Shown here piece by piece: positions 7,814-16,586 of a stretch of DNA of 64,000 nt. The stretch's first letter is position 1. Every line of letters begins with the position of its first letter. This DNA comes from Hirschia baltica ATCC 49814 (lineage in GTDB: Bacteria > Pseudomonadota > Alphaproteobacteria > Caulobacterales > Hyphomonadaceae), in contig NC_012982.1 of assembly GCF_000023785.1 (NCBI RefSeq), forward strand, positions 2,790,001-2,854,000, in the 5' to 3' direction. The position numbers and the translations under genes were made by a program. Below the pieces are notes generated by a model. It saw only the letters and a program-made list of their open reading frames with translations. It was not told the DNA's origin and ran no database searches.

Positions 7814-9148
7814 ATGAAAAAAGGTCTGTTATACACCATCGCTAGCTTTACGTGCGTATCGCTTATTTATGCCAGTCCGGTTACGGCAGCAGAGCCAATG
7901 GAAACAGCACTTTTTGCGGGTGCCGCTAAGATTGATGTTACCCCTGAAATAGATAACTTACCAACCCCATTAAACGAAGTTAACGACCCCTTATACATAC
8001 GTGCGTTGTACATTGAAAGCCAAGATATTCCCGCCCTCATTATCGCAATTGACGTTCCAGCTATTGCACCTGATATTTTCTCAGCGCTATTAGAAACAAT
8101 ATCAAATAATTATGCCATTCCCGAAGCCAATATAATTCTATCTGTTACCCATACCCACAATTCGCTACGCGTCGCTAACCCCGGACCTTCCCCAATCCCA
8201 ACATCTGCAGCATTCACAAAAGCCGTGAAAGACGGAACACTAGAAGTTGTTAAAGATGCCATCTCCCAAAAGCAAGCTGCAAAATATGGCTTTAGCACAG
8301 CCCAATCATCGCTAATAGTTAGCAGAAACGAGTGGTTGCCGAACGAAAGCCGCTATGTAGACGGCACAGATAGAACGGGACTTGAAGAAGTTGATCAAAC
8401 CTTTGGTATTCTGCATTTTGAAAGCCTATCCGACAAACCTATTGCAGCCGTGCTAAACCTTGGAATACAACCAGTTGTCTTTGAGCCAGCCAAAAACATT
8501 GTAAGTGGAGATGTTCCCGGGGCGACATCCAACTATGTTGAAGCAGCCCTTGGTGAAGATTATGTTGCCCTCTTTACTGTCGGCGCTCCAGCAAGTCCCG
8601 CTTACCGCGTTTGGTCAAAAGACAAACCTTCCCGAACAGCGAAAACTGCAAGAACGATTATGAATGCGATGGGAGTTATTCTCGGCGAAGAATCTCTCGC
8701 TCAGATAGATTACATGACGATGTCAGAGAAACCTTTTGAGATTTCTTCCGCTGTCGACAGTTTCACTTGTTCAGGCAAGAAGACAACACCACGCAATCTG
8801 AAATCCCATTGTGACATGGACGACGAAACAGACTTACCGGCATGCATACACGTCGATGAGCCCTTTCCAGACGTCAAGCTAAGTTTGGGCGTTTTAAGGT
8901 TGGGGGATTTAGCCTATCTGACATCTGACAGCAATGTTACACCGGCCCTATGGAACATATTCAAAGCCGGCTCAACACTCGCTCACCCTCAATTGGTCGG
9001 CACTAATTTTGGTCCATTCCGATTTGTTGTAAACGATGCCGCCTATGCACTCAACACCTATCCTGCCACAGACACTCGCGCCCAATCAGGATGTGCACAG
9101 TCTGGTTTTATTTCGACATTGAACGCATTACTACAAAAAACCGAATAA
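7814..9148 (+). CDS. Secreted neutral/alkaline ceramidase-like hydrolase
   Basis: A signal peptide (cleavage near VTAAEP) is followed by a domain resembling the N-terminal region of neutral/alkaline non-lysosomal ceramidases: LFAGAAKIDVTPE at the start, a metal-site-like VTHTHNSL near residue 115, and LNLGIQPVVFEP. True ceramidases are about 650 residues and carry THTHSGP; this protein is 444 residues and has HTHN, so it is a shorter relative, possibly acting on another amide or ester. Four Cys in the C-terminal half suggest disulfides, fitting a periplasmic enzyme. The ribosome site GGGAGGA is ideal. It is flanked by a hairpin terminator and stands as a single gene. The link to aromatic metabolism is unexplained. 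Confidence 0.72.
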   Translation: MKKGLLYTIASFTCVSLIYASPVTAAEPMETALFAGAAKIDVTPEIDNLPTPLNEVNDPLYIRALYIESQDIPALIIAIDVPAIAPDIFSALLETISNNYAIPEANIILSVTHTHNSLRVANPGPSPIPTSAAFTKAVKDGTLEVVKDAISQKQAAKYGFSTAQSSLIVSRNEWLPNESRYVDGTDRTGLEEVDQTFGILHFESLSDKPIAAVLNLGIQPVVFEPAKNIVSGDVPGATSNYVEAALGEDYVALFTVGAPASPAYRVWSKDKPSRTAKTARTIMNAMGVILGEESLAQIDYMTMSEKPFEISSAVDSFTCSGKKTTPRNLKSHCDMDDETDLPACIHVDEPFPDVKLSLGVLRLGDLAYLTSDSNVTPALWNIFKAGSTLAHPQLVGTNFGPFRFVVNDAAYALNTYPATDTRAQSGCAQSGFISTLNALLQKTE

Positions 9149-9155
9149 AATCAAT

Positions 9156-9190
9156 AAAAAGAGCGGTCATATTGCTATACCGCTCTTTTT
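9156..9190. terminator. Bidirectional rho-independent terminator
   Basis: A perfect 12-bp stem (AAAAAGAGCGGT at 9156-9167 with ACCGCTCTTTTT at 9179-9190) has an 11-nt loop and A/T runs on both sides. It serves the ceramidase-like gene (+) and the LigB-like gene (-), which converge here. Confidence 0.9.
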
Positions 9191-9232
9191 ACTTTTAAAG
9201 ATTGAACAGAACGCCTTTACCAGACTTACTAA

Positions 9233-10066
9233 CTAAGCATCTGGCTCTAACAACAACACAGCACCACCAGTATTTGATAATGGCTGAAAATAAGTCTGCG
9301 TTACAACACGAACTTCTTTGGGCATAGCACCCCGCATTGAGATCCATGAGGTAAATTCCAGCCCTTGGCTTCCAGCTAGATCAACCCAATTTTCTATAGA
9401 ATAATCAAGAAGATCTTCGGGTGCATTCACTATCTTATCGAGGCACATACGGTCAAAATCTTCATTGATAAAACCAGCAAGATTAATCTGATGAGACAAA
9501 CCACCACTTGCGACAATCGCTACATTTAAATCATCGGGGTAAGATTCAATCGCCCGCCCAATCGCCTGACCCAGCTTAAAACACCTTTTGAAACTGGGTA
9601 CTGGGTGCTGCATGATATTGATGTCAATTGGCTGCACTTTAGCTGGCCATTCTTGCTCTGGCCACAACAAATCCCCCGCCAGCAAACAGGCATGATCTAA
9701 CTTCATCTCTTGGCAAGTTGCGATATCAAACTCGTCCTTCACCAAAGATTCAATCAAATGCCACGAAAATACATCATCCCCTTGAAATTCTCTCGGCGCT
9801 GGTGGTCCAAAACCTTCATCTCCAGGACCATAACTAGGTGCTGCTCCAACAGCGAAAGTCGGCCTGTTGTCTAAAAAGAAATTGAGCCCATGATCGCTGT
9901 AAAGCATAACAATAAGGTCTGGCTTCTTTTTCTCAAGCCAATCATGAACCGGCGGAAAAGCATCAAAAAAGCCCTTCCATTTAGGGGTACCCTGTAGATT
10001 ACCTTTAATCGCATCACCAATAGACGGCACATGCGAAGTGGCAATTGCACCAATAATATTAGCCAT
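9233..10066 (-). CDS. Class III extradiol dioxygenase catalytic subunit, LigB-like (protocatechuate 4,5-dioxygenase / gallate dioxygenase family)
   Basis: Catalytic subunit of a LigAB-type enzyme, which opens 3,4-dihydroxylated (or 3,4,5-trihydroxylated) benzoates next to the diol using Fe(II) and O2. Expected metal ligands are present: His12 (ATSHVPS), His59 (YSDHG) and a late Glu near residue 237 (GLEFTSW). Likely acid/base histidines are also there (LDHACLL near 125, ASGGLSHQ at 192). The length, 277 residues, matches LigB-type subunits. The ATG has AAGGAT upstream. A LigA-like subunit gene sits 33 bases upstream, and TctB/TctA/TctC transport genes precede that, so uptake and ring cleavage look co-expressed. 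Protocatechuate or gallate is the first guess; a more carboxylated relative is possible given the neighbouring decarboxylase-like proteins. Confidence 0.9.
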   Translation of the reverse strand: MANIIGAIATSHVPSIGDAIKGNLQGTPKWKGFFDAFPPVHDWLEKKKPDLIVMLYSDHGLNFFLDNRPTFAVGAAPSYGPGDEGFGPPAPREFQGDDVFSWHLIESLVKDEFDIATCQEMKLDHACLLAGDLLWPEQEWPAKVQPIDINIMQHPVPSFKRCFKLGQAIGRAIESYPDDLNVAIVASGGLSHQINLAGFINEDFDRMCLDKIVNAPEDLLDYSIENWVDLAGSQGLEFTSWISMRGAMPKEVRVVTQTYFQPLSNTGGAVLLLEPDA

Positions 10067-10099
10067 TTATTTTATCCTTATTTTTACTTAAAACCGGCC

Positions 10100-10375
10100 C
10101 TACAGCATATTCGCGCGACGATAGGTTCGAACGAGTTTGATCCCAAAATACATATTGGCACCGACATCAACGAGCCGCACTCGGTCTCCCGACAATACCG
10201 CCTCCCTTTGCTCATTTGTCAGCGCGTACTGATCGCAATAAGCTTCTCGGTTTTTCAAAAATTCTTTTCGGTTTTGTTCAGAATTTAGAGAAAACATCAG
10301 TTTATTCAGCGCATATCCTTCACGCGCTGCAACTCCATCAAAAATTCCCTTTGTTCTTTTCTTTTCCTGCACCAT
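10100..10375 (-). CDS. LigA-like small subunit of the class III dioxygenase
   Basis: An all-helical small subunit of protocatechuate 4,5-dioxygenase type. It has the LigA-domain pattern of N-terminal ALNKLMFSLNS, then FLKNREAYCDQYALTNEQREAVLSGD, which caps the active site of the LigB partner. At 91 residues it is shorter than Sphingobium LigA (about 139), but the core helices are complete. The ribosome site AGGTGA precedes the ATG. It lies 57 bases after the tctB stop and 33 bases before ligB-like, consistent with one operon. Family call is firm from sequence pattern and position. Confidence 0.88.
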   Translation of the reverse strand: MVQEKKRTKGIFDGVAAREGYALNKLMFSLNSEQNRKEFLKNREAYCDQYALTNEQREAVLSGDRVRLVDVGANMYFGIKLVRTYRRANML

Positions 10376-10432
10376 AAATCACTCACCTTTCAAAAAAATA
10401 CTAGTTATCAATGAATTAAGAACACCCGCTCG

Positions 10433-10918
10433 TTACACAAGCCACTCATACAACGCCCCAAGATAAGGCGGTGAATCAACAAGAACGCAGAAGAACAAGA
10501 ACAAAATCGCAGCAATCAATATCGCAACACCGAAACTCAACATGAGTGACATGCGCGCCTTCAACCTGAAGCTCACCAACAAATACAAAAATACAGACGG
10601 ATAAAATCCAAGTAGCCCAATGCCCAAAACAAAGCCGACCAAATATGCCATTTCTTTTATTGGAAGAAGTCCATTATCGGATATGGCTTCACGTAGAGAT
10701 TCGTATCCTTTGGAAAACGGAGACGATTTATCTGCATATGCAATCTTCAAATCACGAAAAATCATGACTAGCAAAAGAGCAAATACGAACGACCCAATAG
10801 AAAGAGGAAGTAAGGCTGTTTCTGCTGGCCAATTGCGCGCATACAAAAGCCCCACTCCAACCAAAACGAGCAATAAACTTTCAAAACCAATCGTCCAACT
10901 TCGATTTACCTTTGTCAT
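10433..10918 (-). CDS. Tripartite tricarboxylate transporter small membrane subunit, TctB-like
   Basis: A 161-residue membrane protein with about four hydrophobic helices (SLLLVLVGVGLLYA, FVFALLLVMIF, LVGFVLGIGLLGFYPSVFLYLLV, FGVAILIAAILFLFF), the usual TctB layout, including the long cytoplasmic loop between helices 2 and 3. Its ATG overlaps the tctA stop codon by 4 bases (ATGA), so translation is probably coupled. TctB works with TctA and an extracytoplasmic binding protein in sodium- or proton-driven import of carboxylates; TTT systems are known to import terephthalate and protocatechuate in aromatic degraders. The next genes are ligA/ligB-like, so an aromatic acid is the likely cargo. Confidence 0.88.
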   Translation of the reverse strand: MTKVNRSWTIGFESLLLVLVGVGLLYARNWPAETALLPLSIGSFVFALLLVMIFRDLKIAYADKSSPFSKGYESLREAISDNGLLPIKEMAYLVGFVLGIGLLGFYPSVFLYLLVSFRLKARMSLMLSFGVAILIAAILFLFFCVLVDSPPYLGALYEWLV

Positions 10919-12411
10919 ACCTTAACCTCACTCTGAGACATCGCTTGCCCAGTTTGACGGCTCAGACGATAGCCAAAGACCAGACCGATAATGACCAAAC
11001 CAAGAATTGCCATAACGATTGGACGAGTCAGCCAGCTCGCACCATAAATCATCGTGCTTTGAAAAAAGTTCTGTTCGAATACCGGCAAAAGTATGTAGCC
11101 AAGAATAAAAGCAGGCCTCGGCCATCGCAATCGCTTCATGACACAACCCACAACACCAAAGAGAAGAACAACCAAGACATCCCCAATATGATTATTCTCG
11201 ATGATGACACCCGCAAAAATGATGACCATCACAATGGGAGCAAACACCTCTATCTTCACGCGAGTTAATTTAGCGATTTGGTTGGTAAATGTGTAAGCGA
11301 GAACGGCACCCACAATATTGGCAAGCGCGAGACACCAAATTATAAGAAATATCAAATGCAACTTACTGGTCAGCATAGCTTGCCCTGGCGTTACACCCTG
11401 TATCCAAAGCCCTGCCAAAATCAAAGCGGTCACTGCAGAGCCGGGGATACCAAAAGCTAATGTTGGCAATAATGCCCCACCTAATGCTGCATTATTGGCA
11501 GCCTCAGGCGCGATTAGGCCGCGAATATCCCCCTTACCAAATTGGCTTTTATCTTTAGCAAGCGCAACAGCGAGAGAATATGCCATCCAGTTTGCAACCA
11601 CAGTTCCCATTCCTGGCAAAAACCCGACCCAAGCTCCGACTAAAGACGACAGGCCTATAAGCCGCTTATTCTTTAGCGCTTCTTTTACACCTGCCGCCTT
11701 ACCTTCAACTTTTGCATTTTGGTTATTCGCAATCGTCGCGCCCTTAGAGAGTAGCTCCGTCAACTCAGGAATTGCGAACAACCCAAGCGCAACAGCAACA
11801 AGACTAGTTCCATCCAAAAGATAGTCAGTTCCGAACGTCCATCTGTTAAGAGAATTGACAGGGTCCAGCCCCACCATACCCGTTAGCAAACCTAGCCCAG
11901 CGCAAGTTACACCCTGCAAAAAATGTCGCCCTGTGAGCACTGCCACCATTGTGAGCCCTAATATGGTCATTGCTAAGAACTCAGCAGTCCCAAAACTCAG
12001 AACGAGTGGGCGAAAAAAAGGAATTGATGCCGACAATAGAAAAGCGCCAATCACACCGCCAACAGCAGAAGAAAAGAAAGCAGCCCCTAAAGCCTTACCC
12101 GCCTGCCCCTTTTGCGCCATTGGGTAACCATCAACAATAGACGCTTGGCTACCTGCTGTTCCGGGCGTATTTATCAGGACACAAGGCACCGTATCCGCTG
12201 TGGTGGTTACAGCCAGCAATCCAATAATCAGAGGCAGAGCAAGCTCAGGCCCAAGATGAAAGGTGAAAGGAAGCAACAATGCCACACCAACAACACCGCT
12301 CATGCCCGGAATAAATCCAACCACCCCACCGATTAAAACACCTGCAAGCAATGCCAGCAACGTCATAGGCTGAACCAGCATTTGAAGCCCTAAAAGCAAC
12401 GATTCAATCAT
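10915..12411 (-). CDS. Tripartite tricarboxylate transporter large membrane subunit, TctA-like
   Basis: A 498-residue polytopic permease of the TctA family. Signature segments are GGVVGFIPGMSGVVGVALLL near the N-terminus and its internal repeat AWVGFLPGMGTVVANW near residue 260, plus LINTPGTAGSQASIVDGYP and LAFGIPGSAVTALILAGL. The repeated G-x-x-PG-x-G motifs mark the two inverted halves. I use the ATG at 12411 with GGAAGAG upstream rather than the ATG at 12426. It sits 41 bases after tctC and overlaps tctB by 4 bases. It forms the transport channel of the TctCAB system; substrate inferred only from the adjacent ring-cleavage genes. Confidence 0.92.
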   Translation of the reverse strand: MIESLLLGLQMLVQPMTLLALLAGVLIGGVVGFIPGMSGVVGVALLLPFTFHLGPELALPLIIGLLAVTTTADTVPCVLINTPGTAGSQASIVDGYPMAQKGQAGKALGAAFFSSAVGGVIGAFLLSASIPFFRPLVLSFGTAEFLAMTILGLTMVAVLTGRHFLQGVTCAGLGLLTGMVGLDPVNSLNRWTFGTDYLLDGTSLVAVALGLFAIPELTELLSKGATIANNQNAKVEGKAAGVKEALKNKRLIGLSSLVGAWVGFLPGMGTVVANWMAYSLAVALAKDKSQFGKGDIRGLIAPEAANNAALGGALLPTLAFGIPGSAVTALILAGLWIQGVTPGQAMLTSKLHLIFLIIWCLALANIVGAVLAYTFTNQIAKLTRVKIEVFAPIVMVIIFAGVIIENNHIGDVLVVLLFGVVGCVMKRLRWPRPAFILGYILLPVFEQNFFQSTMIYGASWLTRPIVMAILGLVIIGLVFGYRLSRQTGQAMSQSEVKV

Positions 12412-12452
12412 GCTAACTCTTCCCATTTTTATGTTTAATATCTGTCATTTAT

Positions 12453-13613
12453 CTACCCTCGAACTTTATATTTTTGGGCAATAATTTCTCTAAGTTCTTC
12501 TATTTCAGACGGCGTGAGCGACGACAGGCGATCGAAACGTTTCTGAATCACTTTTCGGGATATAAATTCTTGTGTTGGTTTTAATTGCAAACGCTCTAAT
12601 TCATGTCGGAAATCAGGGTCAGCCCAAGTCCTTCGTAGCGCGTCTTCCAGAAAATCAGCACGATCTTCAGCTATTCCTGGCGGCGCATAGACCAGATACA
12701 TAACGCTCATCCAGTCATCAATGTAATCAGCCCACTTAGCCCTCCCCTCGACACTAGCCTCCGCCAATGTCGGAACCTCTGGATACTGGCTTAGCGGCAA
12801 CGCCGTCACTATCGGCTTTACTGCATCGGGCTGTGACGCATACAGCTCAACACTGCCTGCAGTCATCTGAATTTCATCACGGGAAACAGCTGTAGCTCGG
12901 CCTGCGGAACTTGTATAACCTGGAATGACAACCATATTCTCCCACCCTAAAGCCGCCGCAAATTGCGGCCCAAAAAAGGGTGTACTTTCACCAAAGAAGA
13001 AACGTTCAGAAACTAAATCATCTGGCCTTTCCCATTTGGAGTTAGCATCAGCATAAAGTACAAAGCTTGTTTCTGTGAGCTTCCCTAATGGAACAAATTT
13101 ACTCCAGTCATATCGCACACCAGCACGCTTAAACATCGACCCAGTAATCATCTTCGGCCCATGCCCAACTAGAACAATTGTTAAGCCGTCGGGCTTTGAT
13201 TTAAACATTAGATTGCGGGCCTGATATCCACCACCAGCCTGCACAGCTTGGACCGTTACAAATGCTCCGGTATATTTCTCAATATAAGGCTCCATGAGCC
13301 GCGCTAGCACGGTAAATGTTGAGGAAGGGCCCGCTGGAGAAATCGCGGTAATCGTTTTACCTGCAAAAAATTCCTTAGCCGATACTTTATCTGAATCAAT
13401 AACCTCAGGTGTATTGATCTTTAAAAGCATTAAAACACATAGATATATCAGAATAAAAACAGCACATATGAGGGACACCCCACGCGGAGAAATTGCCTGA
13501 TTATGACTAGATGAATTCTCAATATGAGCCACTATATGCCCCGCCTCAACCGCGTTCCCTTGCGGATTACAAGCAGTTTCACTTGAGCCATTTTGTTGAT
13601 TATCGACACGCAT
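12453..13613 (-). CDS. TctC/Bug-type solute-binding protein with a membrane anchor
   Basis: Extracytoplasmic binding protein of the tripartite tricarboxylate transporter family. The Bug-type fold is recognisable from AGKTITAISPAGPSS (phosphate/carboxylate-binding loop), VQAVQAGGGYQARN, LVGHGPKMITGS, and the C-terminal VYAPPGIAEDRADFLEDALRR. Unusually, the N-terminus has about 43 hydrophilic residues before a single hydrophobic segment (about 44-66), with no obvious signal-peptidase site, so the protein is probably an N-in membrane-anchored binding protein rather than a free periplasmic one. No alternative ATG lies between residues 1 and 61. It is the first transport gene after the TonB receptor, separated by a hairpin (13644-13665). 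GGAAA is the only ribosome-site candidate. Confidence 0.82.
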   Translation of the reverse strand: MRVDNQQNGSSETACNPQGNAVEAGHIVAHIENSSSHNQAISPRGVSLICAVFILIYLCVLMLLKINTPEVIDSDKVSAKEFFAGKTITAISPAGPSSTFTVLARLMEPYIEKYTGAFVTVQAVQAGGGYQARNLMFKSKPDGLTIVLVGHGPKMITGSMFKRAGVRYDWSKFVPLGKLTETSFVLYADANSKWERPDDLVSERFFFGESTPFFGPQFAAALGWENMVVIPGYTSSAGRATAVSRDEIQMTAGSVELYASQPDAVKPIVTALPLSQYPEVPTLAEASVEGRAKWADYIDDWMSVMYLVYAPPGIAEDRADFLEDALRRTWADPDFRHELERLQLKPTQEFISRKVIQKRFDRLSSLTPSEIEELREIIAQKYKVRG

Positions 13614-13643
13614 CGAATTTCCAGAATTTTAAGGAAAGAGGAT

Positions 13644-13665
13644 GGTTCCCGCCAAAGCGGGAACC
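13644..13665 (-). promoter_or_regulatory. Intercistronic hairpin between TonB receptor and tctC
   Basis: A perfect 9-bp GC-rich stem (GGTTCCCGC at 13644-13652, GCGGGAACC at 13657-13665) closes on a 4-base loop. It lies 32 bases after the receptor stop, without a clean T-run on the minus strand. It may act as a partial terminator or as an RNA-stabilising element that sets receptor mRNA above transporter mRNA. Confidence 0.6.
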
Positions 13666-13696
13666 CAGTTAATTTCAGGGTAGAAGCGGAAACGTC

Positions 13697-16348
13697 CTAA
13701 TCCCAGAAATACTTCAATTCCAATCCAAGCGTTCTTGGAGCACCATATTGATAAGAATAGACACCCTGACGTTCCTGGAAACCACAATTATTTAGGTAAC
13801 GCTCATCCGTCAGGTTTTTTGCATATGCTGCCAATTGCCAATTTGCATTATCCGGACGATAAGTTGCACGCGCTCTTACCGTTGAATATGCATCTTGAAT
13901 ACACCTAGAAGCAGGCGCATCAATCGTCGTTGATTGATAGTCATATTCATCTCGCCAATTAACACCAATCATACCAGTCAGAACCCCAGACTTCAGTGTG
14001 AAATCTTGCTGCAGCATGGCATTTATCGTCAGGTCCGGTGTGTAGTCATTAATCGCAGTGTTTGTTAGGTCGACATATGTTTCCGTTGCCGGGTCAAATG
14101 TCTGATAATTTGTGTACTCGTTTTTCAAATAACCAAAATCGAGTGCAACAACACCGCCATCCCAAGGCATGGCACGCATTTCAAATTCAACACCGCTGAT
14201 CTCCACAGCTGCCGCATTAGTCGTCAATCCGATAGTTTCTTCATTTCCAAACTGTCCTGAAGAGTTATCAATCTCGATCGATTCTTGTTTGTCTTGATAA
14301 TCCATAAGAAAATAATCGACAGCTAAGTTCAACCTTCCATCAAAAAAGTTGCCCTTTACACCGATTTCATAGTTTTTGACCTTCTCAGGACCATAAGTAA
14401 CTAGCGGATCCAATATAGGATCCTGCAGCTCGTCGTTGAAACCACCCGACAAGAACCCTTCAGAATAAAGAGCATAAACAATAGAATCCTCACCGATTTT
14501 ACGTTTTAAAGAGACGCGAGGTGTGGTCGCGGAATAGGAAATCTCACGACTGTTATAAAATTCCACGCCGTTTGTAGTTCCACCGACACCATAATCTAGT
14601 TCACACATTTGACTTTCCGGGCCATCGGCCGGCGATCCCCACGGAAGACTTGCATAACTACAGGCCTGACGATCAAACTCAAATTCGACCTGATCAAAGA
14701 AACGATCTTCATCAGTTTGACGAATACCTAATTCCAATGCCCACAAATCTGTTAGGTTTACAGTGACATCAGCGAAGAAAGACACAGCTTCAGAAGAGAT
14801 CAAACCCGAACGACCAGCAATACCTGGTCCACCGCCGGATGGTTTTCCAATAAGATTAAGTCCTTGAAAATTACCATCTGTCTTACAATCAACAAATGCA
14901 TCTCCAGCCACGATTGCTGCTGTATCACCGTTTTGAACAGCTCTCAGACAATCTCCGCCACCTTCATAGAAAACATCGTCATATGTGTTTGCACCCAACA
15001 CAAAATCCACTCGATCCATCAACGAACCGCTTAAAAGAAACTCAAAACTTTCTGTTTCTCTGGCACGCCCATCTCCATAAGGCGTCGTTCCAGTCGCGTG
15101 GCTCATGACAGGCGTGTAGTCTCTCTCTCCAAGATAGTGTTGTGATGAAAAGAAATTCCCATAATTAAGCTTGGCACTTAATTCATCTAAGATCCCAACT
15201 GATCCTTCAGACTCCCATGCTAAAGATGCCGTTTTAAACTCATTATCAAGCTTCAGGAATGTCGCTTTCTCAGATGAGAAATGATAATCGCCCTGCTCAC
15301 TATCACTGATACAGGCATCCCAGAAATCAAGCGTCGCACCGGGGTATAAGTCTTCTAAATGCCCGTTTCCTGTTAAACCGCCACCCCATTGCACAACACC
15401 ATTACTATAGGCTGGCCCTGTATACGGGTTTTCACGTCCGAGATCAGTAGCAATCGCGTTGGCCGTATCAAGCATGCCCTGATCTGGATAGACACGACAT
15501 CCACCACCATCTTGTTGGTCATCCTGATAATTACCTCGGAAACCAACATCAAAAGTGACGTTTTTAGTTGGCTTTAAACGCAATTGAGCTGAAACAGCTT
15601 CTAAATCACGAGCACCCCAGTCCTGACCAAAATAAGTATTATAATAATGCCCATCATATGTTTCTTTCGCCACAGCAACGCGAGCCGCAGCCCAGTCCGT
15701 AATCGGCAAATTCACCGACCCTTTAAATGAGCGATCCCCGTACGAACCTGCCCGCACGGTCATATCAGCTGAAAAATCATCTTCCGGTTGTTTCGTCACG
15801 ATATTGACAAGACCACCTGTTGAGTTTTTCCCAAACAAGGTCCCCTGAGGACCACGTAAAACCTCGATACGGTCGACATCCAGAGTGCTCAACATACTCC
15901 CAATACGGTTGGGAATATAAAATCCATCAATATACATTGCAGAACCGGCAGCCTGAAGCGCACCGCCTCCGCCACCATTGGTATTCCCGATACCACGAAT
16001 GAAGATAGCTAGTGTACTGCGATATCCACCAACATTGTTTTGAATGGTCAAACTAGGAACAGACGTCCCGATATCAGTTACATCAATTACGCCCAAATTT
16101 TCAAGTTGCGCTTCCCCAAGAGCAACAACAGACGATGGGACCTCATTCAAGCTCTCTTCACGACGACGCGCAGATACGACAACAGTATCCAATATTGCTC
16201 GTTTTTCTTCGTCAGCCTCGACCTCAACACTTTCTTGAGCAACTGCGAATCCACCCGACGTCATCAACAAACAAAATGCCGCACACGTTGACTTCAAACG
16301 ATACTTTAAAAGATGACCATTGCCTTCAGAACTATGTCTATTTTTCAT
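13697..16348 (-). CDS. TonB-dependent receptor of the aromatic-acid uptake operon
   Basis: A complete 883-residue outer-membrane receptor. A signal peptide (hydrophobic AAFCLLMTSGGFAVAQ, residues about 23-38) leads to a TonB-box-like DTVVVSARRREESL (about 54-67) and a plug (VPSLTIQNNVGGYRS, IFIRGIGNTNGGGGG, VLRGPQGTLFGKNSTGG). A long 22-strand-type barrel ends with RTLGLELKYFWD. The ribosome site GGGAGGA is strong. It is the first gene of a leftward block continuing to TctCAB and LigAB-like genes, so it probably brings the aromatic ligand, perhaps as an oligomer or conjugate, across the outer membrane. The tandem-HTH LysR gene next to it (16587-17795) is the likely regulator. The ligand is inferred from context only. 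Confidence 0.93.
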   Translation of the reverse strand: MKNRHSSEGNGHLLKYRLKSTCAAFCLLMTSGGFAVAQESVEVEADEEKRAILDTVVVSARRREESLNEVPSSVVALGEAQLENLGVIDVTDIGTSVPSLTIQNNVGGYRSTLAIFIRGIGNTNGGGGGALQAAGSAMYIDGFYIPNRIGSMLSTLDVDRIEVLRGPQGTLFGKNSTGGLVNIVTKQPEDDFSADMTVRAGSYGDRSFKGSVNLPITDWAAARVAVAKETYDGHYYNTYFGQDWGARDLEAVSAQLRLKPTKNVTFDVGFRGNYQDDQQDGGGCRVYPDQGMLDTANAIATDLGRENPYTGPAYSNGVVQWGGGLTGNGHLEDLYPGATLDFWDACISDSEQGDYHFSSEKATFLKLDNEFKTASLAWESEGSVGILDELSAKLNYGNFFSSQHYLGERDYTPVMSHATGTTPYGDGRARETESFEFLLSGSLMDRVDFVLGANTYDDVFYEGGGDCLRAVQNGDTAAIVAGDAFVDCKTDGNFQGLNLIGKPSGGGPGIAGRSGLISSEAVSFFADVTVNLTDLWALELGIRQTDEDRFFDQVEFEFDRQACSYASLPWGSPADGPESQMCELDYGVGGTTNGVEFYNSREISYSATTPRVSLKRKIGEDSIVYALYSEGFLSGGFNDELQDPILDPLVTYGPEKVKNYEIGVKGNFFDGRLNLAVDYFLMDYQDKQESIEIDNSSGQFGNEETIGLTTNAAAVEISGVEFEMRAMPWDGGVVALDFGYLKNEYTNYQTFDPATETYVDLTNTAINDYTPDLTINAMLQQDFTLKSGVLTGMIGVNWRDEYDYQSTTIDAPASRCIQDAYSTVRARATYRPDNANWQLAAYAKNLTDERYLNNCGFQERQGVYSYQYGAPRTLGLELKYFWD

Positions 16349-16586
16349 TTTTTATCCTCCCTATTTTCTTATTGTCTCAGGATTTTTGAAAATCCGATTA
16401 TTGGAACCCGACCATATTCAGATCAGAATGAGTCTCCCCTAAAACTATAATTACATATAAAAAAAGGCTGGCACTATAATAATAAATACAACCTATATAC
16501 AAACTGAGCTCACAAAATGAGCTTATAAAAATCTATCTCTATTAATTTATAGAACAGATTTATTATAAGTATTTTACAATACTTAT

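Noticed and set aside
11318-11824. 168-codon rightward ORF
   Set aside because: Antisense shadow of the tctA gene; no family features, and tctA's PG-x-G motifs show the minus strand codes.
16461-16490. Sigma-54-like TGGCAC element
   Set aside because: GGCTGGCAC is present, but no GC element follows at the -12 distance, and it points toward the 3' end of a LysR gene.
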